Positions 55,378-64,000 of a DNA stretch of 64,000 nucleotides are shown one piece after another (positions within the stretch are counted from its first letter, which is position 1; every line of letters starts with the position of its first letter). The notes under the pieces were generated by a model. That model was not told the origin of the DNA, searched no databases, and saw only the letters and a list, made by a program, of their open reading frames with translations. Source of the stretch: Heyndrickxia sporothermodurans. Lineage in GTDB: Bacteria; Bacillota; Bacilli; Bacillales; Bacillaceae_C. The DNA lies in the NCBI GenBank assembly GCA_016756695.1, contig CP066701.1:3120001-3184000 (forward strand), written 5' to 3'. A program made the translations under genes and the position numbers.

Positions 55378-56562
55378 TTGAGGCAATGGTTCCCGATTTT
55401 CACTATACTACTGATTTTTTTTATTGGACAAGATACCGTTCATGCAGCCTCTTCGAGCGAAAACAATACGACCATTCAAGATGAACTTGTTGAAAAACAG
55501 ATGGACGATTTAGGTGTAAATGAATTAAAGCAGTATTGGGAAACAATCGTCGACGAATATGGCGGTTATTTACCGGATAGTCAAAAAGGAAGCTTAATTG
55601 ACTTTATTAAAGGTGATAAAGATTTTTCGCTAAATCAATGGTTTCATGGTATTTTAAAATTTTTTTTCCATGAACTGATTGCCAATGGTAAATTACTAGG
55701 ATCGTTAATCATTTTAACTATTTTTAGCATGTTTCTTCAGTCACTTCATAACGCATTTGAACAGGGGACAATAAGTAAGGTTGCCTATGCAATCGTATTT
55801 ATCGTAATAATTATTTTAGCTTTAAATAGTTTTCATGTAGCAATTGATTACGCCAAAAATGCCATAACGATGATGATTAACTTCATTGTAGCAATTATTC
55901 CTCTTTTATTGGCATTAATATCAACCTCAGGCGGTGTTACTTCTGCGGCATTTTTTCATCCGGTTATTCTCTTTCTCATGAATACAAGCGGTATACTCGT
56001 TCAATATATCGTCTTACCATTATTATTATTGTCTACTGTTCTTAGTATTGTAAGTACGTTATCAGAGTATAAGGCGACACAATTAGCGCAATTATTAAGG
56101 AACTGCAGTATTGGGTTACTTGGAATCTTTATGACTATCTTTTTAGGCGTCATTTCCGTTCAAGGAACAGCAACTGCAGTTGCAGATGGAATTACGATAA
56201 GAACGGCAAAGTTTGTAACCGGGAATTTTATTCCTGTCGTGGGAAGGATGTTTACGGACGCTGCAGACACAGTCATTAGTGCTTCTGCATTATTGAAAAA
56301 CACATTAGGAATTGCTGGGGTGGCGATCGTTCTTATTATTGCAGCATTTCCTGCAATCAAAATTTTGGTCCTTGCTTTTATGTTTAAATTTACAGCAGCA
56401 ATTATACAGCCAATTGGAAATGGTCCGGTCATTCGCTGCCTTGATACAATCAGCAAAAATATGGTCTATGTTTTTGCTGCATTAGCCATTGTTGCTTTTA
56501 TGTTTTTTTTATGCATCACCATTATAATTACAGCCGGAAATATTACAATCATGATGCGCTAG
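55378..56562 (+). CDS. spoIIIAE: Stage III sporulation protein AE
   Basis: 394 aa. N-terminal signal peptide (PIFTILLIFFIGQDTVHA), a soluble segment, then about seven transmembrane helices. Starts at TTG 55378. Polytopic component of the SpoIIIA complex. Confidence 0.94.
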   Translation: MRQWFPIFTILLIFFIGQDTVHAASSSENNTTIQDELVEKQMDDLGVNELKQYWETIVDEYGGYLPDSQKGSLIDFIKGDKDFSLNQWFHGILKFFFHELIANGKLLGSLIILTIFSMFLQSLHNAFEQGTISKVAYAIVFIVIIILALNSFHVAIDYAKNAITMMINFIVAIIPLLLALISTSGGVTSAAFFHPVILFLMNTSGILVQYIVLPLLLLSTVLSIVSTLSEYKATQLAQLLRNCSIGLLGIFMTIFLGVISVQGTATAVADGITIRTAKFVTGNFIPVVGRMFTDAADTVISASALLKNTLGIAGVAIVLIIAAFPAIKILVLAFMFKFTAAIIQPIGNGPVIRCLDTISKNMVYVFAALAIVAFMFFLCITIIITAGNITIMMR

Positions 56563-56600
56563 ATTAAATAAACATATATGAATAGGGAGGGGTGACGTTT

Positions 56601-57224
56601 TTGTCCTTTATTACCGAATGGATTATGAATATTGTAGTATTCATCTTGCTGGCGATGATTGTGGATATGCTCCTACCAAACTCGGCAATGAAAAAGTATA
56701 CAAAAATGGTAACCGGCCTGTTGTTGATTGCGATTATTCTAACCCCTCTTCTAAAGGTGGTAGCAAAAGATTTCGATCAGGTCGTTGCATCGTTTTCAAA
56801 CAAAAAAATAATAGACAGTAACAAAGTAGAAAATTTAATAGAATCGAAAAAAAAAGAAATACAAGCAGGACAAGTTGAATATACATTAAAACAAGTGGGT
56901 GAAAAAATGAAAAATGATGTTAAAGAGGAGTTGATAGACAGATTTGACAAAGATATTCAACAAATAAAGATAGATTCTAAAGACCGAGTTGCAGAAAACG
57001 AAAATCCGATAGAAAAGGTGATTGTTTATCTCTCGGAAAAAAAGAAAGATGATTCCGTTCCAATCATTAAACCAGTTAATATTAGCATTGGTGAAGAAGA
57101 GCCGGAAGAAGGGATGGGAAGTAGAGAAAATGAAAGCATATTATCTATGTTATCCGAACGCTGGGGAATAGCTCCCGACCAAATTGAACTCAATAACGGA
57201 GAGGGGGGTTCTAGACCGGAATGA
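56601..57224 (+). CDS. spoIIIAF: Stage III sporulation protein AF
   Basis: 207 aa. Two N-terminal helices (SFITEWIMNIVVFILLAMIVDMLLP and TGLLLIAIILTPLL), then a soluble domain with ring-building-like fold in homologues. TTG 56601 chosen over GTG 56592 because GGGAGGGG is 8 nt upstream. Overlaps spoIIIAG by 4 nt. Confidence 0.92.
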   Translation: MSFITEWIMNIVVFILLAMIVDMLLPNSAMKKYTKMVTGLLLIAIILTPLLKVVAKDFDQVVASFSNKKIIDSNKVENLIESKKKEIQAGQVEYTLKQVGEKMKNDVKEELIDRFDKDIQQIKIDSKDRVAENENPIEKVIVYLSEKKKDDSVPIIKPVNISIGEEEPEEGMGSRENESILSMLSERWGIAPDQIELNNGEGGSRPE

Positions 57225-57874
57225 GTAATAATAAAGGTCCAGTCGATTGGATTAAGGAAAAACTATTTCAGACAAACGAAAAAGATCCAAGTAAAAAAAG
57301 TAAAAAGTATCAATATTTTTTAATTGTATTAGTATGTGGAATTGCTTTCATGCTCATCAGTGATATATGGAAAAGTGGGAAAAAGGAAACATCCACATCC
57401 GTCTATAGTGCGGCAAATAATCAAAAAGATGTAGAAACATTTGGTTCTGGTAATAAAAATCAGAATAAATCGATGAAAGATTATGAAATGCAATTTGAAA
57501 CTGAGTTAAAGGATGCGTTAGAACAAATATCAGGTGTTGGAAAGGTCCGGGTGATTGTGAATCTAGAAGCAACTGAGAGTAAAGTGTATGAGAAAAATAC
57601 AGTCATCCAAAATCAAACAACAACTGAAACAGATCCAAATGGTGGTGAGCGTAAAATTGAAGATTTATCGAAGGATGAAAAGCTCGTTGTAATTAGGGAT
57701 GGAGATAAAGAAATACCAATAATTACTGAAACAAAAAAACCAGCTATTCGAGGCGTTCTTGTTATTGCAGATGGCGCGAAAAATATATTCATTAAAAGCA
57801 CCATTATTGAAGCAGTTTCAAGAGTTTTAGATGTTCCGAGCCACCGTGTATCTGTTCAACCTAAAAAAAGCTAA
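57221..57874 (+). CDS. spoIIIAG: Stage III sporulation protein AG
   Basis: 217 aa. One transmembrane helix (about 28-46), then a ring-building-motif domain (LEQISGVGKVRVIVNLEATES ... VSRVLDVPSHRVSV). Forms the large ring of the feeding tube channel in B. subtilis. ATGA overlap with spoIIIAF. Confidence 0.94.
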   Translation: MSNNKGPVDWIKEKLFQTNEKDPSKKSKKYQYFLIVLVCGIAFMLISDIWKSGKKETSTSVYSAANNQKDVETFGSGNKNQNKSMKDYEMQFETELKDALEQISGVGKVRVIVNLEATESKVYEKNTVIQNQTTTETDPNGGERKIEDLSKDEKLVVIRDGDKEIPIITETKKPAIRGVLVIADGAKNIFIKSTIIEAVSRVLDVPSHRVSVQPKKS

Positions 57875-57887
57875 GGGGGATTTATCT

Positions 57888-58430
57888 ATGTTATTAAAAA
57901 AACAAACAGTATGGTTATTAACAATGCTAAGCTTAGTTGTTGTTTTATCAGTCTATTATGTCACTTCCGAGCCAAAACAATCGGATATGGCAGCAGTTGA
58001 GAATAAAGATGGCAAAGAAGCAACAAAGAATCAAGACACTACTAAAAAAGGAAAAAATAAAAGTGTGGTAACTGAATCTGCAGATAATGAAGTATTTGAA
58101 CAAATCCGCTTACAAGTTCAAGATGCTAGAAGTAAACTAAGAGAAGATTTAACTGCAAAAGCAGCTTCAACCGATTTATCTGCCGATGAAAGAAGTAAAG
58201 CGGTAGATGAAATGAAAAAATTAACAGAAATAGCTCAAACAGAAAAGGTTTTGGAAAACTTAATTAAATCAAAAGGATATGAGGACGTTTTAGTTCATGC
58301 AGATGGAGATGATATGAAAATCACGGTGAAGGCAAAAGAACACGATACAAAAGCGGCAAACCAAATTGTTCGACTCGTAACTGAACAATTAGGTAGCTTA
58401 CAAAATGTTGCCGTAAATTTTCAACCTTAA
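57888..58430 (+). CDS. spoIIIAH: Stage III sporulation protein AH
   Basis: 180 aa. One N-terminal transmembrane helix, a Lys/Asp-rich linker and a C-terminal ring-building domain that binds SpoIIQ in homologues (LIKSKGYEDVLVHADGD). ATG 57888 follows AAGGGGG; the frame from 57831 overlaps spoIIIAG. Confidence 0.94.
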   Translation: MLLKKQTVWLLTMLSLVVVLSVYYVTSEPKQSDMAAVENKDGKEATKNQDTTKKGKNKSVVTESADNEVFEQIRLQVQDARSKLREDLTAKAASTDLSADERSKAVDEMKKLTEIAQTEKVLENLIKSKGYEDVLVHADGDDMKITVKAKEHDTKAANQIVRLVTEQLGSLQNVAVNFQP

Positions 58431-58438
58431 AATACATG

Positions 58439-58466
58439 AAAGTCCCTTATTGATAAGGGGCTTTTT
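58439..58466 (+). terminator. Terminator of the spoIIIA operon
   Basis: AAAGTCCCTTA and TAAGGGGCTTT stem with short loop, then Ts. Confidence 0.85.
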
Positions 58467-58525
58467 AAATTCTTTTGAGATTGATTCGTGGGGATATTCG
58501 ATTGTTCCTATTCAGTTATTGAATT

Positions 58526-58567
58526 TTGACTAACTATTATCGTATGATATTAGTAGCTAGTCATAAG
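58526..58567 (+). promoter_or_regulatory. Candidate accBC promoter with FapR-like operator
   Basis: TTGACT (58526-58531), 16 nt, TATTAG (58548-58553). Overlapping the -10 is ATTAGTAGCTAGTCATAAG (58549-58567), which differs at three positions from the FapR site form I recall, ATTAGTACCTAGTCTTAAT. FapR represses fatty acid synthesis genes until malonyl-CoA rises. Downstream in the leader lie two small hairpins (58576-58594, 58612-58640). Confidence 0.5.
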
Positions 58568-58665
58568 CTACCAAAATCTAATTTTTTATTAGATGTTTGA
58601 CATTGTCAGACTTTCAGCGGGATAATAGTAATAGCTGAAAAATTCAAAAAGAGGTGTAATTCAAT

Positions 58666-59154
58666 ATGAAAATACAAGAAATTCGTGAATTAATCAAACT
58701 TGTTGATCAATCAAGTATTGATGAAATTGAAATTGAAAATGATGGTTCAATTATTAAAATGAAGAAACAATCCGGAGTAACTCTAGTTGAAACACCACTT
58801 GTTGCTAACGTTCCAACTCAGCAAGTCGCACAAGTACCAGTATCTCAACCTGCTGTAGCAGAAGTGAAAAAAGAAGCTGAACAAGTTCAACCACAAGCGG
58901 CTGCTGACGAAAATTTACATAAAATTGTTTCGCCAATGGTTGGTACATTCTATCAATCACCTTCACCAGATAGTGATGTATATGTAAAGGTTGGTTCAAA
59001 AGTTCAACCGGATACTGTTGTTTGTATCGTCGAAGCAATGAAACTATTTAATGAAATCGAAGCTGAAGTTGAAGGAGAAATCGTCGAAATTCTAGTAAAG
59101 GATGGTCAACTTGTTGAATATGGACAACCTTTATTCTTGGTGAAGTCTAAGTAA
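58666..59154 (+). CDS. accB: Biotin carboxyl carrier protein of acetyl-CoA carboxylase
   Basis: 162 aa. The C-terminal biotinyl domain has K126 in EAMKLFNE as the biotinylation site. A Pro/Gln/Val-rich linker (50-80) joins it to the N-terminal helix. AGAGGTG precedes ATG. Thirteen nt before accC. Confidence 0.97.
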   Translation: MKIQEIRELIKLVDQSSIDEIEIENDGSIIKMKKQSGVTLVETPLVANVPTQQVAQVPVSQPAVAEVKKEAEQVQPQAAADENLHKIVSPMVGTFYQSPSPDSDVYVKVGSKVQPDTVVCIVEAMKLFNEIEAEVEGEIVEILVKDGQLVEYGQPLFLVKSK

Positions 59155-59167
59155 GGAGCGAACTTCA

Positions 59168-60517
59168 ATGATAAAAAAAGTGTTAATCGCAAATCGCGGT
59201 GAGATAGCCGTTCGAATTATTCGTGCTTGTCGTGATTTAGGAATCGAAGCAGTGGCTGTTTATTCGGAGGCTGATAAAGATGCTTTGCATGTACAATTAG
59301 CTGATGAAGCCTATTGCATAGGTCCAAAATCATCAAAAGACAGCTATTTAAACGTAACAAATATTATAAGTGTTGCGAAATTAACTGGATGCGATGCAAT
59401 CCATCCAGGATATGGTTTCCTTGCTGAAAATGCTGATTTTGCAGAATTATGCAGAGAATGCAATATTATCTTCATCGGTCCAAGTCCGGAAGCAATTTCT
59501 AAAATGGGAACGAAGGATATTGCTAGAGAAACAATGAAGGAAGCTGGTGTTCCGATTGTTCCCGGGTCCAATGGGATTATTAACAACATAGAAGAAGCGA
59601 TTGAATTAGCTAATTCAATGGATTATCCAGTCATTATAAAAGCGACTGCAGGGGGCGGCGGTAAAGGAATCCGCGTTGCAAACAATGAAGACGAATTAAT
59701 TAAAGGGATTAATATTACTCAACAAGAGGCAGCAACAGCTTTTGGAAATCCAGGGGTTTATATTGAAAAATATATTCAAGACTTCCGACATGTTGAGATT
59801 CAAGTGATGGCAGATCAACATGGAAATGTGATCCATTTAGGTGAAAGGGATTGCACAATACAAAGAAGGTTACAAAAATTACTAGAAGAGTCGCCTTCAC
59901 CTGCACTCACTCCGGAAATACGTGAAAAAATGGGTGAAGCAGCTGTTAAAGCAGCGAAAGCAGTAGATTATACTGGCGCTGGAACAATTGAATTTATTTA
60001 TGATCATCGTAATCAAATTTTCTATTTCATGGAAATGAATACACGAATTCAAGTAGAACATCCGGTTACTGAATTAGTTACAGGTGTTGACCTAGTTAAA
60101 GAACAAATACTTGTTGCTTCTGGAAAGCCATTGTCCATTAAACAAGAAGATGTAACATTTTCCGGTTGGGCAATTGAATGCAGAATAAATGCTGAAAACC
60201 CTGCTAAAAATTTTATGCCATCAGCGGGAAAAATTGAAATGTATTTACCACCAGGTGGTTTAGGTATTCGAATTGATTCAGCTGCATATCCTGGTTATGA
60301 GATCCCTCCATATTATGATTCGATGATTGCTAAAGTAATATCGTATGGCTCAACGAGGGAAAAAGCCATTGCAAGAATGAAGCGAGCCTTAAGTGAATTT
60401 GCAGTTGAAGGTGTTCACACTACAATTCCCTTTCATTTAAGATTATTAGAACATGAGACTTTTGTTAAAGGTGACTTTAATACAAAATTTTTAGAGATAT
60501 ACGATCTAATGAAATAA
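59168..60517 (+). CDS. accC: Biotin carboxylase subunit of acetyl-CoA carboxylase
   Basis: ATP-dependent carboxylation of BCCP-biotin. ATP-grasp fold: [22 protein letters not shown], and [16 protein letters not shown]. 449 aa. AAGGAGCG precedes ATG. With accB it commits acetyl-CoA to fatty acid synthesis; the carboxyltransferase genes accDA are not in the window. Confidence 0.97.
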   Translation: MIKKVLIANRGEIAVRIIRACRDLGIEAVAVYSEADKDALHVQLADEAYCIGPKSSKDSYLNVTNIISVAKLTGCDAIHPGYGFLAENADFAELCRECNIIFIGPSPEAISKMGTKDIARETMKEAGVPIVPGSNGIINNIEEAIELANSMDYPVIIKATAGGGGKGIRVANNEDELIKGINITQQEAATAFGNPGVYIEKYIQDFRHVEIQVMADQHGNVIHLGERDCTIQRRLQKLLEESPSPALTPEIREKMGEAAVKAAKAVDYTGAGTIEFIYDHRNQIFYFMEMNTRIQVEHPVTELVTGVDLVKEQILVASGKPLSIKQEDVTFSGWAIECRINAENPAKNFMPSAGKIEMYLPPGGLGIRIDSAAYPGYEIPPYYDSMIAKVISYGSTREKAIARMKRALSEFAVEGVHTTIPFHLRLLEHETFVKGDFNTKFLEIYDLMK

Positions 60518-60543
60518 TTAATTGTACGGAGGTGCTTAATCAT

Positions 60544-60957
60544 ATGGTTGAGACAAATTCAATGCTAGAAATGGATTACGGGCACGATGGATTAGGTAAA
60601 GTTGAAATTGCACCAGAAGTTATCGAGGTTATTGCTGGAATCGCCGCTTCTGAGGTCGAGGGTGTCGCACAGATGCGTGGGAATTTCGCTTCGGGTGTTG
60701 CTGAAAAACTCGGAAGGAAAAATCATGGAAAAGGCGTAAAGGTAGACTTAACGGATGAAGGAATTATTATTGATGTATATTGCTCCATGAACTTTGGCAT
60801 TTCAATCCCAACAGTGGCGCAAAAGATACAAGATAATATTAGGCAAGCATTATTGAATATGACAGCACTGGAAACAAAAGAAATAAATATTCATATTGTA
60901 GGGATTCAATTTGAAACCCAAAAACCTGAAACGGATTTCGAATCAGAAATGATGTAA
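60544..60957 (+). CDS. yqhY: Asp23/Gls24 family protein YqhY
   Basis: 137 aa. VEIAPEVIEVIAGIAASEVEGVAQMRG is the Asp23 signature. In B. subtilis yqhY is co-expressed with accBC and affects acetyl-CoA carboxylase activity. ATG 60544 follows GGAGGTG. Third gene of the acc operon. Confidence 0.93.
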   Translation: MVETNSMLEMDYGHDGLGKVEIAPEVIEVIAGIAASEVEGVAQMRGNFASGVAEKLGRKNHGKGVKVDLTDEGIIIDVYCSMNFGISIPTVAQKIQDNIRQALLNMTALETKEINIHIVGIQFETQKPETDFESEMM

Positions 60958-60961
60958 TTAG

Positions 60962-60998
60962 AAAAGGTAATCCAAAATCTATTTTGGATTACCTTTTT
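60962..60998 (+). terminator. Terminator of accB-accC-yqhY
   Basis: AAAAGGTAATCCAAAA arm and its complement with a short loop and T tract. Confidence 0.92.
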
Positions 60999-61155
60999 AA
61001 TTTGTTGAACGATGTTAAAATTCAATCTTCTCATGATAAATGTGCTTTCTTAGTTGTTTTTGTGATATTATCTTTTTAGGAAATGTGTAATTTTACAATG
61101 TAACTGGCGATAATGATATTATTCATGACTAGTTTAAAAGGAGTTTTATGTAAAG

Positions 61156-61548
61156 ATGAAAAGAAGAACTGCTAGAGAAAAAGCACTTCAAGCATTATTT
61201 CAAATAGATATAAACGAGGCTGCTCCAGAAGAAGCAATTAAGAATATCTTAAGAGATGAACAAAATGATGAATACTTAAACACTTTGGTAAACGGAACAT
61301 GTGGGCATATTAAAGAAATTGACGACACCATTTCACGCCATTTAGAAAAGTGGACAATCGAACGTTTAGCTAAAGTAGATTTAAATATTTTACGACTTGG
61401 AGTATTTGAACTTGTTTATGTACCCGAAGTTCCAGCAAATGTGGCGATTAACGAAGCGTTAGAGGTCTCTAAGCGATTTGGTGATGAACGTTCAAGTAAA
61501 TTTATTAATGGAGTGCTTTCAAAAATAAAAGATTCGATCGAAAAGTAA
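61156..61548 (+). CDS. nusB: Transcription antitermination factor NusB
   Basis: 130 aa all-helical RNA-binding factor in rRNA antitermination. REKALQALFQIDI, VNGTCGHIKEID, WTIERLAKVDLNILRLGVFEL, and SKRFGDERSSKFINGVL are typical. Separated from xseA by a hairpin; folD, present here in B. subtilis, is missing. Confidence 0.96.
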   Translation: MKRRTAREKALQALFQIDINEAAPEEAIKNILRDEQNDEYLNTLVNGTCGHIKEIDDTISRHLEKWTIERLAKVDLNILRLGVFELVYVPEVPANVAINEALEVSKRFGDERSSKFINGVLSKIKDSIEK

Positions 61549-61590
61549 TTTAAACTTCGTAAATACGGTGATTAAGTTGTATAATGTAAA

Positions 61591-61626
61591 CAAAAGCTGT
61601 CTTCCGTGGAAGCAGCTTTTGTTTTG
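61591..61626 (+). terminator. Hairpin terminator between nusB and xseA
   Basis: AAAAGCTG-T-CTTCC and GGAAG-C-AGCTTTT stem with one mismatch and GT loop; T tract interrupted by G. Confidence 0.7.
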
Positions 61627-61659
61627 TAACGTAATTTTTGAGATTAAGGATGTTTTTGA

Positions 61660-63003
61660 ATGACAACAAAACCCTATCTTACAGTCCATGCATTAACAAA
61701 ATATATAAAAAGAAAATTTGATGTTGATCCACATCTTGTTGATATTCATGTAAAAGGTGAAATTTCTAACTATAAGCAACATTCTAGCGGTCATATGTAT
61801 TTTACATTAAAGGATGACAAAGCTAGAATATTAGCAGTGATGTTTTCAAAATCAAATAAAGGATTGAAATTCAAACCTGAAAATGGCATGAACGTTCTCA
61901 TTCAGGGTCAGATTACCGTGTATGAAGGTAGCGGGCAATATCAATTATACGTAAAGCAAATGCAGCCGGATGGAATTGGTGAATTATATTTAGCCTATGA
62001 ACAACTTAAAACTAAACTTAGTCAGGAAGGCTTATTTGCGCTAGAAAGAAAAAGAAAATTACCCCCATACCCGAAAAATATTGGTGTTATTACCTCTCCT
62101 ACCGGTGCGGCCGTTAGAGACATCATTTCAACGATAAAACGTCGATATCCGATCGGCAAAATCAAATTAATACCTGCATTAGTTCAAGGTGAAAATGCAG
62201 CAAAATCGATTGCAAATGCGATTGAAAAAATGAATGAAATGAAAGAAATAGATGTATTGATCGTTGGTCGTGGTGGGGGATCAATTGAAGAGCTTTGGGC
62301 ATTTAATGAAGAAATTGTTGCTCGAGCGATTTTTAACTCAAAGATACCTATTATATCTGCGGTTGGACATGAAACAGACTTCACAATAGCAGATTTTGTT
62401 GCTGACCTACGTGCACCAACTCCAACTGGTGCCGCTGAATTAGCTGTGCCGCATATCGAAGAAATTATGGAAAAATTATTAAATAGAAAATCAAGACTAA
62501 TTAGGGGATTTTCCGAAATCGTTCAGCATCAACGAAAAAGGCTGCAATTTATTAAACGATCCTATGTTTTTCGCAACCCAAACAGATTGTATGAGCAAAA
62601 AATGGAGTATATGGATCACCTTACGGAACGATTGACACGGCAAATGAACAAAACGTTGCAACACGAAATGACAAGATATGAACAACTAGCGAAAAGACTA
62701 CAAAGAAATCAGCCTCATCAGTTACTTGAGCGGGGAAAAGAAAAACATGTACGGTTAAATAAAGAATTAAGGAGTCGTTTGCAAGCAATTTTACAAACGA
62801 AACAACAAGAGTTTTCAAAAGCAATTACTGCACTGGAGGCTTTAAGTCCCCTTAAAGTAATGGAACGAGGATATAGCCTCGCATATACTCCAGAAAAAGA
62901 AATTATAAAAAGCATCGAACAAACCTCTAAAGGTGAAGAAATTCAAGTAATGGTTTCGGATGGGAAAATCATCTGTTCGGTTGAAAACATTGAAAAGGGA
63001 TGA
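61660..63003 (+). CDS. xseA: Exodeoxyribonuclease VII large subunit
   Basis: Single-strand DNA exonuclease, 447 aa. N-terminal OB fold (VKGEISNYKQHSSGHMYFTLKD), catalytic core VITSPTGAAVRDI, GRGGGSIEELWAFN, SAVGHETDFTIADFVADLRAPTPTGAAE, then a long coiled coil (270-400). Ends 7 nt before xseB. Confidence 0.96.
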   Translation: MTTKPYLTVHALTKYIKRKFDVDPHLVDIHVKGEISNYKQHSSGHMYFTLKDDKARILAVMFSKSNKGLKFKPENGMNVLIQGQITVYEGSGQYQLYVKQMQPDGIGELYLAYEQLKTKLSQEGLFALERKRKLPPYPKNIGVITSPTGAAVRDIISTIKRRYPIGKIKLIPALVQGENAAKSIANAIEKMNEMKEIDVLIVGRGGGSIEELWAFNEEIVARAIFNSKIPIISAVGHETDFTIADFVADLRAPTPTGAAELAVPHIEEIMEKLLNRKSRLIRGFSEIVQHQRKRLQFIKRSYVFRNPNRLYEQKMEYMDHLTERLTRQMNKTLQHEMTRYEQLAKRLQRNQPHQLLERGKEKHVRLNKELRSRLQAILQTKQQEFSKAITALEALSPLKVMERGYSLAYTPEKEIIKSIEQTSKGEEIQVMVSDGKIICSVENIEKG

Positions 63004-63010
63004 GAGAAAA

Positions 63011-63235
63011 ATGGAAAAGCAATTATCTTTTGAAGAAGCAATGGAACAGTTAGAAGTAATTGTCCAGCGGTTAGAAGAAGGAGACGTTCCATTAGAGGAG
63101 GCACTTACAATCTATAAAAAAGGAATGGGTCTTTCAAAGCTTTGTCATGATAAATTAAAAATGGTAGAAGAACAATTAACTAGTGTAATTACTGAAAATG
63201 GAGAAGAGGAGTTTAGCATCAAAGAGGAGGAGTAG
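63011..63235 (+). CDS. xseB: Exodeoxyribonuclease VII small subunit
   Basis: 74 aa, two helices: SFEEAMEQLEVIVQRLEEGDVPLEEAL. Binds the XseA coiled coil in several copies. ATG 63011 chosen; the frame from 62960 is only overlap with xseA. Two nt before the next start. Confidence 0.95.
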   Translation: MEKQLSFEEAMEQLEVIVQRLEEGDVPLEEALTIYKKGMGLSKLCHDKLKMVEEQLTSVITENGEEEFSIKEEE

Positions 63236-63237
63236 AA

Positions 63238-64000
63238 TTGGATTTACATAAATTAAGATCATTTATGAAGAAAGTGAACGAACGATTAGAAACAGAACTT
63301 TCTCAGGCTATTGTGAAATTACATGCTCCTCAAAAAATAAAGGATGCTATGGCTTATTCGCTTCAAGCAGGTGGTAAACGAATCCGTCCGACATTGCTTT
63401 TAGCTACCTTACATGCCTTTGGAAAAGAAATGAAGTATGGAATAAAAACAGCTTGTGCATTAGAAATGGTTCATACATACTCACTAATTCATGATGATTT
63501 ACCCGCGATGGATAACGATGATCTACGACGTGGAAAGCCAACGAATCATAAAGTATTTGGTGAGGCCTATTCGATTTTAGCGGGTGATGGTCTACTCACA
63601 TATAGCTTTCAAATGATTGCGCAGGATTCAACTTTAACGAGCGAACAAAAGGTAAAGATCATTGAACTTCTGGCGATTGCTGCCGGTCCTGAAGGCATGG
63701 TTGGTGGACAAGTTGCAGATATGCTTGGTGAAAAACAAGAATTATCAATAGAAGAATTAGAATATATTCACAGAAATAAGACCGGTAAACTTCTAACATT
63801 CAGTGCGGTAGCAGGTGCTATAATAGCAGGTGCATCGAGTGAACAAATAGATTTGTTAAAAAAATATGCAGAAAATATCGGCCTTGCCTTTCAAATCCGT
63901 GATGATATTTTAGATATTGAAGGAAAAGAAGAAATCATTGGTAAGCCGGTGGGAAGCGATGAAGGAAATGTGAAAAGCACATACCCATCCTTATTAACGT
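63238..64000 (+). CDS. ispA: Farnesyl diphosphate synthase (geranyltranstransferase), 3'-truncated by window edge
   Basis: Condenses IPP with DMAPP and GPP to FPP. Starts at TTG 63238 (MDLHKLRSFMKKVNERL), with AGAGGAGG upstream. First Asp-rich motif DDLPAMDNDD and second DDILDIEG are both present; GGKRIRP binds the pyrophosphate. About 254 residues are visible before the window ends, out of an expected 295 or so. Follows xseB as in B. subtilis; uses the products of ispG and ispH elsewhere in this window. Confidence 0.95.
   Translation, partial: MDLHKLRSFMKKVNERLETELSQAIVKLHAPQKIKDAMAYSLQAGGKRIRPTLLLATLHAFGKEMKYGIKTACALEMVHTYSLIHDDLPAMDNDDLRRGKPTNHKVFGEAYSILAGDGLLTYSFQMIAQDSTLTSEQKVKIIELLAIAAGPEGMVGGQVADMLGEKQELSIEELEYIHRNKTGKLLTFSAVAGAIIAGASSEQIDLLKKYAENIGLAFQIRDDILDIEGKEEIIGKPVGSDEGNVKSTYPSLLT

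Overview
The window is a chromosomal segment of a low-GC, endospore-forming, naturally competent-type member of the Bacillaceae. The evidence is gene content and order, which follow the Bacillus subtilis sigA-to-ispA region (cccA, trmK, yqfO, ispH, cshB, nfo, zur, ispG, sodA, pbpA, gluP, glcK, comGA-GG, gcvT-PA-PB, efp, spoIIIAA-AH, accBC, nusB, xseAB, ispA), plus a complete spoIIIA operon and a complete comG operon. Both ends are cut inside genes: the 3' two-thirds of sigA on the left and the 5' part of ispA on the right. No rRNA or tRNA gene, CRISPR array, prophage or insertion sequence was seen.

Layout. 1-9.7 kb: sigA, an unassigned membrane protein, an acyl-CoA dehydrogenase, cytochrome c550, trmK-yqfO, ispH and yqfQ facing left, cshB-nfo, yqfT. 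9.8 kb: a GC-rich Bacillaceae-type repeat. 10-16.8 kb: zur with a likely Zur operator, yqfW, yqfX-like, ispG, yqfZ, two membrane proteins, sodA, an MFS transporter. 16.9-21.5 kb: two tandem paralogous class B penicillin-binding proteins. 21.5-32 kb: small envelope proteins, rpmG, yqgN, gluP, yqgQ-glcK, an LTA-synthase family protein, a lipoprotein, yqgX. 32.2-36.5 kb: comG operon and yqzE. 36.5-39 kb: yqhG-yqhH. 39.3-43.5 kb: tandem glycine riboswitch and the glycine cleavage genes. 44-47.9 kb: nrdJ. 47.9-53.1 kb: yqhO-P-Q-R, aroQ, pepP-like, efp. 53.2-58.5 kb: spoIIIA operon. 58.5-64 kb: accBC-yqhY, nusB, xseAB, ispA.

The standout is nrdJ (44337-47831), the B12-dependent ribonucleotide reductase gene. 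It looks broken in a six-frame view but reads as one 851-residue protein once three group I introns are removed (45126-45556, 45587-45911, 46533-46715). Each proposed 5' splice site has a P1 helix ending in the required U-G pair, each intron ends in G, each has a P10 pairing to the downstream exon, and all are phase 0. Introns 1 and 2 are homologous to each other and enclose a 30-nt micro-exon coding ten conserved residues; intron 3 is a compact, different type inserted inside the NPCGE active-site motif. Upstream lie two NrdR boxes 31 bp apart.

Other points worth attention are an apparent ATT start codon for spoIIIAD, a FapR-like operator over the accBC promoter, and departures from the B. 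subtilis order (no folD between nusB and xseA, no pst operon after pbpA, nrdJ where lipM-mntR would be). Function calls rest on recognition of sequence motifs and synteny; no database search was run.
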